A stretch of 64,000 nt of DNA. Source: Parascedosporium putredinis. Its lineage: Eukaryota; Ascomycota; Sordariomycetes; Microascales; Microascaceae. Numbering within the stretch: position 1 is the stretch's first letter; every line of letters starts with the position of its first letter. The DNA is taken from contig CASHTG010000002.1 of the NCBI GenBank assembly GCA_949357655.1, forward strand, positions 186,001 to 250,000, given 5' to 3'. Shown here one piece after another: positions 48,460 through 60,949 of this stretch. The position numbers and the translations under genes are program-made. The notes beneath the pieces were generated by a model. The model saw only the letters and a program-made list of their open reading frames with translations. It was not told where the DNA came from and did no database searches.

Positions 48460-49039
48460 CTATTAGTGAGAACCAAGGCTTTTTTCAGTGACGATACCAC
48501 GCAAGACCTTGAAAAACACGCTCGCTGCACTGGGAGATTCCTTTTTCCTCTACGTGCAGGCTTGAGCGACGAAGCCTCTTCGAAGAGGTAGCATGCACAA
48601 AGCTGGCTCGAGCTACCGCGAATCGCCAACCACGACCTGAGCCCAGTGTATTGATAGCCCATTGATGAGTGGAAATACCAGTGGCCAGGCTTGTTAACGA
48701 AAAAAAAAAAAGCCTGTTTTATCAAGATAGCGGTGAAGCCATTCTTGAAACGCCTTGTTTGGTGGAATCGATATCAAAATCGTCCTATCGCTGTTTTCAG
48801 CCTGTGACGATTGCCTCATTCAGTTAAGAGGGATTGCATCTTCCGCCTTGCTGCTAAACCAAGGCCCCAATCTCATCACCGTGTCTAGGTTTGAGGAGGG
48901 GTTTGAGTTGAATCATTCATATCGGAGAGCTTGTCGTTGTCGATTTCTCAAAGTACTCACCAAGTATTCAGAGGTAGCTGCTAATGCCGGGCGGAAGCAT
49001 CTACCTCAGACACGTTCGGTAATCTCTTGGTTGATTTTA
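48460..49039. other. Region between secreted-protein relic and duplicated block
   Basis: No gene is supported. Sequence near 48960-49000 (CAAGTATTCAGAGGTA) resembles 60801-60840, suggesting that the duplicated block starts slightly before 49040. Confidence 0.35.
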
Positions 49040-49960
49040 GCAGTTGGTTAGAACCAACAGTTCTCGACACTTACCCCACAACCACCCTCCCTTAGGACCT
49101 GTTTATTACGGATAACTGCGGCCCGCTTTGCCATCCCGCACGTCCTGCACATCTGCCCTGCTCTCTCATTCGGCTCGAGGCATTTGGGCTGCGATGGCCG
49201 CGCCCCAAAAGGGCAAGAAAAATGAGATACTCACATACGCATCCGCTAAAGGGGGCGTGATTGTGCCATACCTTGACTCTCAACTCCGCAGACAAAAGAG
49301 CAGGGCGTGCCAATTAGTTTGTGTTCCATAGAGCGGTGAGGACTCCTAACGAATGGGCGATAGCCTCCTAGTTCTTTCACCATCTTCTGCCTCGTTCTGA
49401 AATCTCACGATCCTCCGTCCCGCTCAAGGCCAAGGCCGGAGGATGGTAATGCTCTACCTTGAGCCCAATCACCACCTCATGGCAGCACACCCACTCGCGA
49501 CGATGGGTGATAGCTGGCAGAGCGGTGAACAGCGACAACGCGTGAAAGGCATCGACCAGGCTCCCTTGAGAGTACATCCTGCTTCCAAATTACAAGACGT
49601 GTCGAGAAGGTATTTGCAGAGCCTGAAGCAGTCGCGGACTCACATCTCGGAGGTAAAAGAATGCCAGCTCGAGGGCCCGCCCGGAGGTAGAAAGAGCTAA
49701 AGGAGAAGAGAAGGCTATGAGGCAGTGCACGCATGGACAAGTATATCCTCTCATCCATATCTTGAGAATATGAATGAGGGGGTGTGGAAAGAGGGCATGG
49801 CACCTAAAACGGTGGGCGGAAAATGTCACCGTGTTAGAGCCGAGTCAGCGGCAGAGATGGCGGCACCAGCACACGAAGCGCAAAGAGGCCAGGCCGCAGC
49901 ATCAATCGAGGACCCTCGGTAACCGCGGTTGGCGCCGGGAAAGGGCCTTTCCATATCAAC
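49040..49960. repeat. Diverged duplicated block, copy 1
   Basis: This block matches 60950-61830 in the same order and orientation. The best anchor is 49706-49728 against 61578-61600, with 21 of 23 bases identical. Others are ACCAGGCTCC near 49557 and 61410, GCGGTTGGCGC near 49925 and 61800, and a CATCCCGCACG/CATTCCGCGCG pair near 49131 and 61006. On the minus strand a frame at 49377-49577 (SLVDAFHALSLFTALPAI) resembles 61320-61541 (DCFAHIDVHRLLSALS), so an old minus-strand gene may underlie the block. It is not intact in either copy. Confidence 0.55.
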
Positions 49961-51805
49961 GTTGCTGGCCAGATACTTATGTTGATGGCACCATTCTCTG
50001 TCATGGGCAGCTGGTCTTTATGCTACTGCAAGGGAATGCATAGCGCTTGCCAAGTTTACGCATGATACCTTGGATGTTTCTTGCCCTTAGGTTTGAAGTC
50101 GACTCTCAGCTTTGTAGTAGCGAAGAAGCAACTCATGTGGATTGCCGGTGGCTGATGCCATCAACGCCTTCAGGGTTTCGTGGGCTGAGGGGGCCAACCA
50201 TATCACAGTCCCCGCGGCAGACGACGATCTCAACTATTGATCAAACATGGAAATAAAGCCGATAATGTGAATCGACTACGTTTTCACAAGCGATAAAGAG
50301 CGAGGGCCTGCATATGCGTGGCAAACCTGTCTCTCAGGATCGATGCCTCTGATGGGTAATACAGAGGAAACCAGTGCGGGAAATAAGCAACTCCAGGGAA
50401 GGTGGAGAGCTGAGGGAGCTGAAAGGAGTACATCGAGGGACAAGTGAGGGGTAGGACGACTCTCCTTTTTCCGTCGAAGAGAATCCTGGCGGACTCCCAC
50501 GCTTAGAATTTCACGAAAAACGAACGAGAGTGAGTCTTGGAAATGATGTGGCCTTTTCTATCTCTGGATACTCTCTGTCTCCTCGATGTCGTTTCTTCGG
50601 CCGAGATCTGGTTCGTGATAAATCTAACAGCATAAGCGACGAACCATCCCTGTGCTCGGCAGATATTTCTGCTAGCAATTGGCCTGGCCTCGAGCGAAAT
50701 TTGCTAACAGCCGGCCTCTTGAACAAACTATTGCTGCGTCCCTTCACTACTAACCCCATTTCGCATTAGTCAAGTATCACTCTTCTCTTAATTTTCGGGA
50801 ACCCCAGCCGGCGTCCTCACGCCTAGGTAGGAGAACCTTCAAGTTCTAATGGGCTCGCTCCGGAAAGAAGAAAAACAACCGGCCGGTGTCCTGGGAGCCT
50901 CTGGATTAGAAGCGGGACGAGATTGGCTTCACCCCGCCCTCTGATTCGGCAGCACCGTCCAATTGGCTAGCCCACAACGGCCCCCGCGATTACAGCACCG
51001 CCCCACAGTTGTCAACTTTCAAATAACATTGATCGTGCCCTAATAACCGGACCCCGAATCTGAAATCAATCTATTCAAGATTTGTCTCGCAACCAAGACG
51101 GCAACGGAGCGGAGGACTGCAGTGACATGTAACGACGAGCGACCCACTTTCGAACGACATGTCTTCTGCTTAGCCTCATCTTCTTGGCCAACCCACAACA
51201 GCGCAGTCTCGCTTTGAAAGGCTCATTCGTCATCCATGAATGCCACATTATGAACAGGCGCACTGCACTGCTTTTCATGTTCTTTCTTCCCCTCCCTTAC
51301 ACTCAGAAGCAAAATGCCAGATGATTCTTGACGGTCCTCAGCAGAGTCACTAAATGATGCTTGTATGCTGAGCCGGCACGGCCTGCCCTGAGGGTGCACG
51401 TGCAGCCCCTGGAAACTTCCAGTGCCCCTGAAACGATCGAGCATAGGGGTCAACTCGTCAATCATCACAATGATGAACGAATTTCAGGACACACCGCCTA
51501 CATGTAGTAGTACATGTAGCCTCCTACTTACCGGTCTCGGATGTGTCGGCATCCACCTCGCTTCGGTGTGATCTGTCGCGAGCCGTCGATATCGTTTGCA
51601 GCTGCTACGAATGAAGCTCCTAAACCAACGCTCTCCTTCTTAGGTATATATCAAGAGAAGAAGAAGACGGGGAGAACAAAGGGAGGTCTTTACTTCGAAG
51701 TAATCTTCGTCGATGGCTTGACGCAGTGCTTAGAATGGTGAGCACCTAAGAATAGTGATATCGGAGTATTCTCCACACTCTACAAGGGGATGCGCTGGTT
51801 ATAGC
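49961..51805. other. Region without a supportable gene
   Basis: About 1.8 kb with only short frames and no recognisable motifs. A TACATGTAG direct pair lies at about 51499-51519. Confidence 0.4.
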
Positions 51806-51860
51806 ACATTATCACATACAGCATATGCATCCTACATTATCACATACGACATATGCATCC
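51806..51860 (+). repeat. 27-28-bp direct tandem duplication
   Basis: Two adjacent copies of a unit beginning ACATTATCACATAC and ending ATATGCATCC are present, with three differences around the middle. It is AT-rich, and no gene is visible around it. Confidence 0.85.
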
Positions 51861-54800
51861 AATGCGTAATAAGCCTGTTCAGGAGGGTTACGAAAGAAGG
51901 GCCAAGCTTGTTCACACATCCTGCCCATGTCTCCAGTTCCTCAAGAGCGAAAAGGTATTATTATTACACATCTTAGAGAGAACTCTAGAAGTAGAAAACA
52001 GCAACAGAACGGGGTCAGTTGGACAGAGCGCGAGGGCATAAGGAAGAAGGATAACATTGAATGTATCCACTTGTTCAAAGGACACCAATAGGATATAGTC
52101 CCTTTAGTAAACGATCGATCCAATGATGTTCTCATCTACACCTATTCCTATATTAGATCAATTGATCAATAGACCCATTGGATGTGACATATCGGATCAT
52201 CACCCCCTCAAGACCGAGGTAGATCAATTACATTGATCCATAGGTACAATTGATGATAGATCTGTTTCCTGTGTGTCACCAATAAAGTCTAGACATCGCT
52301 GCATAAGCCTTAAACTTACTTCGTGCATAATCTGCAGGGTTGGCCCTCTTAGGTAAAAAGAAAAAAAAAGGAAAGAAAAGGGAAAAAGAAAAGAAGAATA
52401 GAAGACGAAAACCCTACCAAGGTATAAATATATAGATACCATACAGTTTCGTGCTTCAATATTTATTATCATGGCTTTAATAGGCACGATACTAGGTTCC
52501 TTGAGGCTGGTTTCTCTCTGCAGCGCCTATCCCAGCTACTCCAAGCATTAGCACAGAGACACTGAAATATTTTTCCATTCTTTCCTCGGCGACGAACATT
52601 GGTGATGGTCGTTCTCATCACTCGGCCGCTCACCGCTTGCCCATTCCTCTGCGACTTCCCATTATATCCGAACACGATGACCGAGTGAAGGATGGCCGTT
52701 GGAGTGCGATAGACACACAGATATTCATAAATACCTCGGGAGTGTGGTTCGAATTAATATCAAAGATTAATGAGTCTAACTCGTTTGATGACACCACTTA
52801 CCTTGAGCTCCTGTGGAGTCGAGGCATGGGTTAGATTGATCCCACCATATACCCCCGATGAATATATGTAGGGGTTAACCCACCTCGCGCTGACTTTTAT
52901 GATATACTCAGAGACCATCTCCTATAATACCGCTATCCTCCATATTTTGTATGCGACGACCCTCGCGGGTTAAGCGGTCGAAGATCGAGGGAGCCCAGTC
53001 CCGGTGTATACGCGGTTCCGCTGCTACTTCTACGACATGAAGTTTGCGCTCGAGGGTATATGTCCCTTCTAGACTTACAGGGGCGGCACGACAAGTGAAC
53101 TTTTGAAATACTGTTGGCAGGGCTTTGCCGTTTGTATCTCGTCTCAAGCTCTGGGGTGTATCCCTCCTGGTGATGTGAAGGGTGAAGGACCCAGTCCCTC
53201 AAGGCGAGAGGATCCTCGCGTTCGTGCCCTTTAATGGCTGGCTGACCGACTATTAATCCCTCATTGAACGGAGGAGCTGCCCATAACGGCGAAACCCCGA
53301 AACCCCGGGACCGAGCGAAAGAGGAGGGGTTTTTCAAGAGGAAGAAAGAGAAAAGAAATGAACTGTTGGGCGCGAACTCTGGGCATCTTACGACCCAGCG
53401 TCCGGGAATTCGATCCCTGGATACCTTAGGAGTGTTCATCCGACCGCCCCCGGCCCCCCGGGCCTTTTTCTTGCGTGGGGTACAAGGGTCAAAGTGTACG
53501 AGGCTTGTCGATAATTTCCTTTAAAGGGGTGAGGCGATCTTTTAAGCATGCTCGGAGAGCAGCTAGCCTCCGGAGTTTTTGATCTGATTTGGCGCGACTG
53601 TTTTTGTTCGTTAACATTCACAAAGGTTCCGGGACTTAGAAGAGGAGGGAATGTGCTCTGTGTTAGTTTGTGGCAGCAAGGTAATAATACCCTCACTATG
53701 TTTCGGGACAGTTTGAAGAATAGCACCGTTTCCATCTGGTGTATGGGTCTCCCTTGCATCCAAGACACTATGGGCAATTTCGGGATGCGCCCAGACAACG
53801 GTGGACGACTCGGATTTTGAGACCGGGCTGCCCCTATCCCAACAGCCACCCACGCTCTTATATCACCGCCCTTCCCTCTACTTCCATTTTCTTTCTCTCT
53901 CTTTGTTGCATTTCTCACGCCGCGCACCAGTTGTCTCCAGTTTGCTCCGCGCAGAACTGGGCATCTTCTGTCCTAGTGGACGAGCTGCTCTCAGCCTACA
54001 TATACCGAATGGCGAGAATCACCACTCAAACGGCCGCAATCGATAACGCTTAGTCAACCGCGATGTTGCCTGGAATCAAGGACAAAGCAAGAGCCCCGGA
54101 TGCCATTATCACCACCTAGGCATGGTGATTGCGTTGGAAAAGCCCTCTCCGGCTGCAGGTCACGAAAGCCCTGGCGTCTCGTTATCAGTTGAACGTCATG
54201 CTGGGGAGAAAAGAACGAGAGAGCTACTCTCTCCATATCGGCCTAGCTTGTCCTCACCACGAGACTATCAAGCATCGAATCGAATCGGTCGTCTGCTCGC
54301 CGTTACCGACTAAACATTAGCGAGTCTAGGGCTGGGGAAAGAGCGTGTGTGGAAGGGTGCTTGGGGGCAATTAGAGGAAAGAAATCGAGGCACTGCGCCC
54401 AGCAGCGTCCACCTGACCATACTCTATTATCATCAACCCACCGCCGCGCTCGCCTTTGATACAGGCTGTCTTGAGCTAACCGACGGTCCCCGGAAATCAA
54501 AAGACTGACCCAAGTAGGGGGCGAGTTGCTGTTGGAAAAATTTCGGCATACAAAGAAAACGGCAATCTCATCTAGTCTTGGAATTTTGCCGGGATGGATC
54601 AATATTGATACGAACTGGTTTATTCGTCGAGGCATTGGTCGTTACTAATGTCGATTTGTCCACGAGTACAGGGACCGGGGTCCAGCAATCCGTGCATTCA
54701 ATTTGTTCGGCTCCCTGATTATGTTTGCACCAAGTCGAATCACTTGATCAATACGGTAGCAACCCTAGGCCTCAGCTGAATTAATTTTGCCTCTAGCTCA

Positions 54801-55933
54801 CAAGGACTAGGAGAAGAAGGCTAGACGGCCGGCGCACTCCTTCGGGGCTCCCTTCCTGGCCCAGGGAGAGGCATAGCTAACACGCATGGATCCATGAAGT
54901 ATAGTCTGATCAGAGGCGGCCGAGTGAGAAGAACCGCACCCCAGTTCGATATTCAACAACACTTGCCTCAAACGCGTCCAACGACAACAATAGCGACTAC
55001 CTGCGTTCTCAGATGCCACGCATTGGCTAAGGAGAAGGAAAGGGCCAACTATGCTATACTTATCAAACGAAAAAAAAAGCGGAAGCCAATGCCTCTCACG
55101 ACAAATAGTAACTCCGAGTCAGAGGTGACTGGGTTCGAGCTGCGTACACGTAATGACAGGGGTCCATGACTTTGCCCCTGACGACTGCCCGACAGGTACG
55201 GTTGCTCCCCTCAACAAATGCGAGCATCAGATCAATTCCATGAATCCATGGATGCCAACGGTGGATCACAAGCGGATTCACTCACCTCGCGATGGGCGAT
55301 CTCGAGATGTAGCTCAGGCTTGCTTCAAGCTCCATCACCAGCAAACCTAGGTGTTTCTGCCGCTCGGCTTCTGATCAGTCACTCTCTGATGAAGGAGCCT
55401 TTATCAGGCAATGTGATACCTCCCAGCAATTGGGAGAGACCCAAGGAGGCAGTAGCTTCGCGGGACCCGCTGATGGAGACCCACACCCTGGCACGATACC
55501 TCTGAAGGAGGAGCCAGCGTCACAAGACCTCAACGTATTGCCAGAGCGTGAGAAGGGCCGGGGTCTGAGCAGGCGTTGCCACTAGGTAGCGGAATAGGTT
55601 CTCAGGGTTATATTAACCTATTTTGGTCCCTCCCCGTCGCTTTCTTTGGGTGCCTGCTCCTCACCAGCTCTTCACTCTCATCCACCTCGCCCGTCTGGTC
55701 GATTTCACTCGTTTTCCGCACGTTTTTCTTTCTTTCTTCATCACCCAGGCGTTTTTCTACTCGACTTTCATCGACTTGACCATTTTCGGCCTCTTCGCCG
55801 AATCCTCTCGCTAAACTTTGACCCTCGTTCACCTCACCCGTCCGGTGGATTCCACTCGTTTTCGACACAAACCCGGGCCTGTTTCTGCTCGCCTTTCATC
55901 GACTTATCTACCTTCAGCCCTGCAACCAGCAAC
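51861..55933. other. Region without a firmly supportable gene
   Basis: About 4.1 kb. A 90-codon plus frame at 53548-53820 (MLGEQLASGVFDLIWRDCF...) has acceptable composition but no start context, intron support or known motif. The palindrome at 52154-52170 and a long pyrimidine-rich leader at 55620-55930 are the only other features I see. Confidence 0.35.
52154..52170. repeat. Palindromic 17-mer, copy 1 (also at 60081-60097)
   Basis: TAGATCAATTGATCAAT occurs exactly at both sites. It contains the perfect palindrome GATCAATTGATC and, overlapping it, ATTGATCAAT. A related half (GATCAATTACATTGATC) lies at about 52218-52234. Confidence 0.8.
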
Positions 55934-56026
55934 ATGCCCAAGGGGGCAACCGGCAATGAGGAGGTTCTGGCAAGGGAGTGGGACCAATCCGGGAAAGGGA
56001 GGCAACGGGTCGGCAGACATATATGA
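55934..56026 (+). CDS. Candidate short gene start after pyrimidine-rich leader
   Basis: An ATG after CAGCAAC opens a hydrophilic frame, MPKGATGNEEVLAREWDQSG, that stops after 30 codons. In another frame, protein-like sequence goes on (GNGSADIYDDYRSDAFKNAD) to about 56110. An unseen intron or an indel could link them. The leader before it (55620-55930) is pyrimidine-rich, like that of the lysine-rich candidate at 43.8 kb. No family is recognised. Confidence 0.25.
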   Translation: MPKGATGNEEVLAREWDQSGKGRQRVGRHI

Positions 56027-56255
56027 CGACTATCGCAGTGATGCTTTCAAGAATGCCGACAAAGGGAAGGGAAGACTAAATCTGGCTCTGGCCCTTCACC
56101 TCCGCCTCGGAAGTAGACATGGCTTACCTCAAGTCTCGGCGCCAATTACTGCTTTGATAACGACAGCGGTAGGTTTCCCTTTCTTTCGTTTCCTTAGCCC
56201 CTCTCTGCGTGCTTACTTTGCCCGTTTTGCCTTCCTCAGCAAAATTCCATCCCCA

Positions 56256-56284
56256 AATTTTTATTTTATTTTATTTTATTTTTA
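56256..56284 (+). repeat. TTTTA pentanucleotide repeat
   Basis: About five copies of TTTTA in a row are followed by TTTTTAC. It is a simple sequence repeat in non-coding DNA. Confidence 0.85.
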
Positions 56285-56339
56285 CTTGACGCTAACATCG
56301 CTACTCTCATCGCGCACAAGCCCATAATGTAAATGAGGC

Positions 56340-57284
56340 CCACGAACCATGCATATTGTCCAGATGTCATGATGTCACTCATTATGAAAAAGAAACGGAG
56401 CAAATTTCATTCTTTACAGGCTTCGGATTTTGTTTGGTTAGGCCTTGGTACTCTGCACACGACATTTCAATAGCGTCTGTAATGAATAAATAGTCACTAC
56501 ATGCATCTGACGATGGTGGCTTTTACATTGTCAGCACCAAAATCTCACAGCCATTACTGCTCTTTTCAAGCAGTCTTTCCCGAAGAAAATGCATGAATTA
56601 TATGACGGGTGTTTTTCGCCTCTGTGCCTTGCCGTGCTGCTCGCTTGTCGCGTTTGCTCTGAAGCTAGCTGGCGCGCGGATCTCGTGCTACATCAATTGT
56701 CGTTCCCTCGGCACTTGTAGCGTTACATCCTACCGTTTCTCCCCTTTGTAGTAGAGCGGAACATTGAAGGAATGGGCAGTTCCGTTTCCTGTAACCCCCT
56801 TCCCATCGCTCAATCTCGCCTAGGGTGCCGCTTGGTACCCCTCAAGTCACTTTGGGTGGGGGTGGGGGTGTGCGTCGGCCGATCATTTATTCGACGAGCA
56901 GTTGCAGCCTTGTAAAGGTATTCCTGCCTTTTATGATACCGCATCTCGACAGAATGGAGTTTTCGTGAGAGTGAGGCATCTGAGAGCCCATCGATGGCCG
57001 GTGCGCTAGGGGATTCGACAAGTCAATGCTCGGGCGTACGTTGGACAGGTGGATGAGAAGGCTCTGGGCCATTTCTCTGTTGCAGTTTCGAGCAATAGAC
57101 CTAAGGGCTCACTCTTAGTATATATAGAAAGCGTCGTCGTTTCAGCCCTCGATGAGTGAAAGGAGCTTTCGCGCCAGCGCCTCTCATCTACCACCGGAAG
57201 CCTCCTTACCAGATCTACAACCTACTTGTCTTGGAGCCCAAAAAAAGGTATTTTGACAATTCTTTGTCGAAAATTGGAGGGATT
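56340..57284. other. Intergenic region upstream of paralog B
   Basis: About 0.95 kb, no supportable gene. A TATATATA element at about 57118-57125 lies some 160 nt before the start of paralog B and could be its TATA box. Confidence 0.4.
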
Positions 57285-58472
57285 ATGTCGGAAAACCGGG
57301 ATGTTGAGCTCGGCGAAATTGGGGACGTAGAAGCTGAACAATCGATCGACGCAGCTTTGCAGGAAATTTGGGATAGCTACCGAACCGGTGAGTATCGAAT
57401 AGGGATAAAGCTTGAATGGCTGATCCCACATACTAGATGTATGGATAGATGTTTAGTGAGTCAAGACTTACATGTATGGACCCCTTACAGGACATAAGCG
57501 AGGGATTCCTGGTCTTGCCCTTGACCTCGCCCTCGACAAGACTCTTGGTGGTCAAGTCTTCCTCCACCTCCCTGGGATTTACCTAGGCATCCTATACCGA
57601 ACAAAAAGGGCGGCGTCTCTTCAATTGAAAGCGCTTCAGGGTTTGCAGAATAAGCCTGACCCGTCCTTCGGCGAGGAGGAGAACGTCGATATGGAGAAAC
57701 TGTGTGATATCAACTCAAAAATCAGTAGGTGCCACTTCAACCAACGAGCCGTTATCTTGCCGTACCTCACTCGCTAAGGCATTGTGATGAGACGAAGGCC
57801 AAGGGCCCGAAGCGCTACACATGACTGACACGGTAACCGTCTGACAGTGGAAGATTACGCCTTGCTGAGCCATCTCAATGGCCAGAGGGTGCCATCAAAA
57901 TACGACATCTCCCGCGTTGAGAGGCTGACTCAGTTCTATTCTGATGACTCCGACTACAAGACTCCGTTCCAGGGTCGGCGGGATTTGCACAGGGCGCTGA
58001 ACAAAGGGGACTTCGTCTTGGACGTGGTCAAGTGGATGTTTAACCACCGCGTGCGGCATCTTCTCGTGAGTTTCCCAGTCCGTGCTGTTCAGGGTATCGT
58101 GTCCTAGCTAACATCAATGTCTTCATCCGTTAGTATTGGCTCAAGAAAACGGAAGTGGATGCGGGAGATTTGACGCGTACATCATCAGGGCTCCAGAAAA
58201 CCAGGTTCATTGCAGCTATTGTTCTCTGGGTTGCTTTCATGACATCGTGTTTCCTTCCCATCTGCCTGATGCGCTTCGGATATGATAAAACCCCTGTCTT
58301 CACTCTGATCTCTCTCGTCATTTGCACCATCGTGGTGACAATCATCATCTTTGGGGGCGATGTGAGACCAAGTGTAGTACTCTGTATCCTGTGTTACTTG
58401 ACCCTTATCACCCCGGGCATTTTGGATAAGCAGCTGTCCGCTCCTCGAGATGTGGGGCATCCGCCGACTTGA
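57285..58472 (+). CDS. Predicted multi-pass membrane protein, paralog B (intact)
   Basis: Four exons, 57285-57387, 57491-57724, 57848-58065 and 58134-58472, add up to 894 nt and a 297-residue protein with no frame break. The acidic N-terminus (MSENRDVELGEIGDVEAEQS) is followed by a soluble region with KRGIPGLALDLALDKTLGG and VVKWMFNH. Near the C-terminus are about three hydrophobic helices (FIAAIVLWVAFMTSCFLPIC, VFTLISLVICTIVVTIIIFG, VVLCILCYLTLITPGI). All four exons and all three intron positions match paralog A, so the pair arose by duplication. The product probably sits in a cell membrane with its N-terminal part on one side. Function is unknown; similarity to DUF6594-type proteins is a guess. 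Confidence 0.7.
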
Positions 58473-59270
58473 AGCTTGAATTAGGGAGAGCATGTCGTGC
58501 GGAGTTGAGCGTCTGCGAAGAGGACGTCAAAAGCCATTCTGGGGCCAAATCGAGAATGGCATCGGCTCGGAAGATGCATCGAGGGATGGTGCGTGGGTTC
58601 GAGGAAGGCTCAGGCCGTTTCACCGCAACATGTTTGCTCTCGTTCTCGTCTCTGCACTTAGATGTGGGCTGGATCTCGGTGTGGTGCCGCCAATCAACAA
58701 GCCTATGATGATAGAGAATATGTGACGTCTAGAAGCTTTGCAAGAGTGGAACACTGGGCGAGGGCCTTGGTGTGCCTGAGCGACTGGAAGAAAATGAAAT
58801 GGATTCACTGGTTGTTTTCGTGGTTGCACCTTACCATCTCCCCAACATCCATCAATTGGGATGGATGTAATTTGAGTAGAGCACGGTATTAGGATGTCCG
58901 AAAGCGTGGGCAAGAAGAAGCGTTTGGTACATCGATCAATTTCGAAGTTCAGACTGACCGACTTTCCACACTAGGCTGCGAAAGGCCGCGGCAGCCCCTT
59001 CTACCCAGCTATCTTCAATGTTCCTTTTCTTTCTCTCTCTTTGTTTTTTTGTTAAAGTGAATCGCACTGTAATGCTCAACCGCATCCCACCCCAAGTCTT
59101 TCGGCAAAGAAGCGCTGAGGTGGGGGCAATCTTGTTGAGGTCCGTTCCTGTGACCAAGCCCACGACACACTCTCTACATCAATGATGTACCTTCAAGCTT
59201 GTCAACGAAAAAGATACTAGAAAGAACGCTAATTCCGATACCCGTATCTATATATGCAGGGTCTCCTCAT

Positions 59271-59310
59271 GGTAGAAAGATATCAAGGGGCCATCGATTA
59301 TCTTTCTACC
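59271..59310. repeat. Perfect 12-bp inverted repeat, 16-nt loop
   Basis: GGTAGAAAGATA at 59271-59282 is followed by its exact reverse complement at 59299-59310. It would form a stable hairpin in RNA or a cruciform in DNA. No flanking gene, target-site duplication or T run identifies it as a terminator or transposon end. Confidence 0.9.
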
Positions 59311-60080
59311 AAGGATGACGACTGTTTCTATATCATGAACCGGCAGCGGCAACGAACGGCGATTGTTACAGGGACGACTAAACTCTTAGAATGACTCACC
59401 GATTCTTCGATGACGACAGAAGAAAGGTCAACATGAGGCCTTGAGTGTTGGCGACTTTGGTCCCTCGTTATCATCTCGATACAAGTTGTGGTGAAACCCC
59501 AGACCAGCCCTTAATCGCTTGCAGCCTGCGTGAACTCCTCCTATGCCAATCTAGCTGCAGGTGAACTCGAAGAACAGCATGCGGTAGCTTGATGCCACCA
59601 TATATGGATTGACCAATTACGCTGACGAATTGTGCGTAGCCTTGAAGGTTCTTCCCGCCCGTGATGCCCCCAAGAGACCCTGGGGACCTCTTTGGAATCG
59701 GGGCCGCAAAAGAAAAATCAAGGAAGACCAACCAGCATCTTATGATATTTCATACGTTGACCGACCGATCCTCTTCATCTTTGACTCTCTGAAAACCACC
59801 CTGCTGAGATGCTCACGAGAGAAGTCCAGTATCTGGCTTTGGACCGCGGGAAGACGCGTGCTTTAATCACCTATCAGCCCTACATATACTAATTAACTGT
59901 CCGCTTCGCCTAAATTTGACTTGGAGTCCTCTTAGACTTGGCTTTCTTTGGGCAACACACAGTAGTATAGCGTGGATCTATTCAATGCTGTGAGCCGTAA
60001 GCAGCATTCGTCCAAACTCTAATCAGTGCTACCAAGCTAATGCCGCATACCTCCACTAGACTGTTTGGAGCCTACATCCA

Positions 60081-60097
60081 TAGATCAATTGATCAAT
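60081..60097. repeat. Palindromic 17-mer, copy 2 (also at 52154-52170)
   Basis: It is an exact repeat of TAGATCAATTGATCAAT, about 7.9 kb from the first copy. This spacing differs from the 11.8-kb spacing of the segmental duplication, so it is a separate relation. Confidence 0.8.
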
Positions 60098-60949
60098 GTA
60101 CTGCTTGCGCTAGCTATCCGCCCGGACTAGCAGCTCCCCCTCTGTGCTACCCCTCTCTTTGTGCTGACCCTCGCCGCCAGCCGGGCTCCGGCTCAGCTCA
60201 GCCAAAAGTCAATTCGGAAGTCCCCTGTCCCTTCACCACGATGAGATCAAGCAATGCAGGGCAAAGGAATTCTAGACAATGTTCGCATCTTGGCTGCTTA
60301 GTTCATAGAGCAATATCAATTGATGTTGAAGCCCAGCAAGACCGTCGCTGCCTTGAGGTAGAAGGCGGGTGACAAGAAAGACCGTTGTCGTCCTACCTCC
60401 CTCACATTACCCTCAATTTAGCGTTATGATCCCTTCAGCGCCGCTCCGCTTTTCACGACGGCTAACAATTCTCTAAGCCTAATGGATCCATTGTATCAAC
60501 AACGCACACAGGAAATGGGCGAGGCTCGTTCCCATAGCATCACATTTTTGAGCCCGCTGTGAGAATGACATCCAAGAGCGAAACCTGGCACAGACTGGCT
60601 CTGCCGACTCTCATTCTGGTCGATTCACAGGCTGCAGTAACTACCCCATACGATCTGGTTGCTGCAGCTTTGGCCTTGCGATCATGACCGTTTCTAGAGG
60701 GTTCAAATACCCTTACAGATGCCCAGGCTCGCGGGGATCCTTGATCCGCCTCGTCTTACTGGCTGGCTTTCTTCGGCATTTGCTTGCCGCTATGTATCCC
60801 CAAGTACTTGGAGGTAACAGCCTTTGGCGCACCATGCATAGCACACCATGCATATCACGTATTTCCTTCTTGGCTGGGCAGGTAAGGGCGCCGCCCCAAT
60901 TGCCCCGGATAGTCTCTGACAGCGACGGCTTCACCTAAGGTTAGTATTA

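Larger units (their letters stand above)
58473..60949. other. Region between paralog B and duplicated block copy 2
   Basis: About 2.5 kb with no supported gene. The position equivalent to the secreted-protein relic of the first unit shows no visible counterpart. Near 60829-60858, CACCATGCATA occurs twice in direct orientation. Confidence 0.4.

Noticed and set aside
53350..53415. tRNA- or SINE-like sequence with CTGGG/CCCAG stem and a GGGAATTCGATCCC arm
   Set aside because: No matching acceptor stem or D arm could be found on either strand, so a cloverleaf cannot be built.
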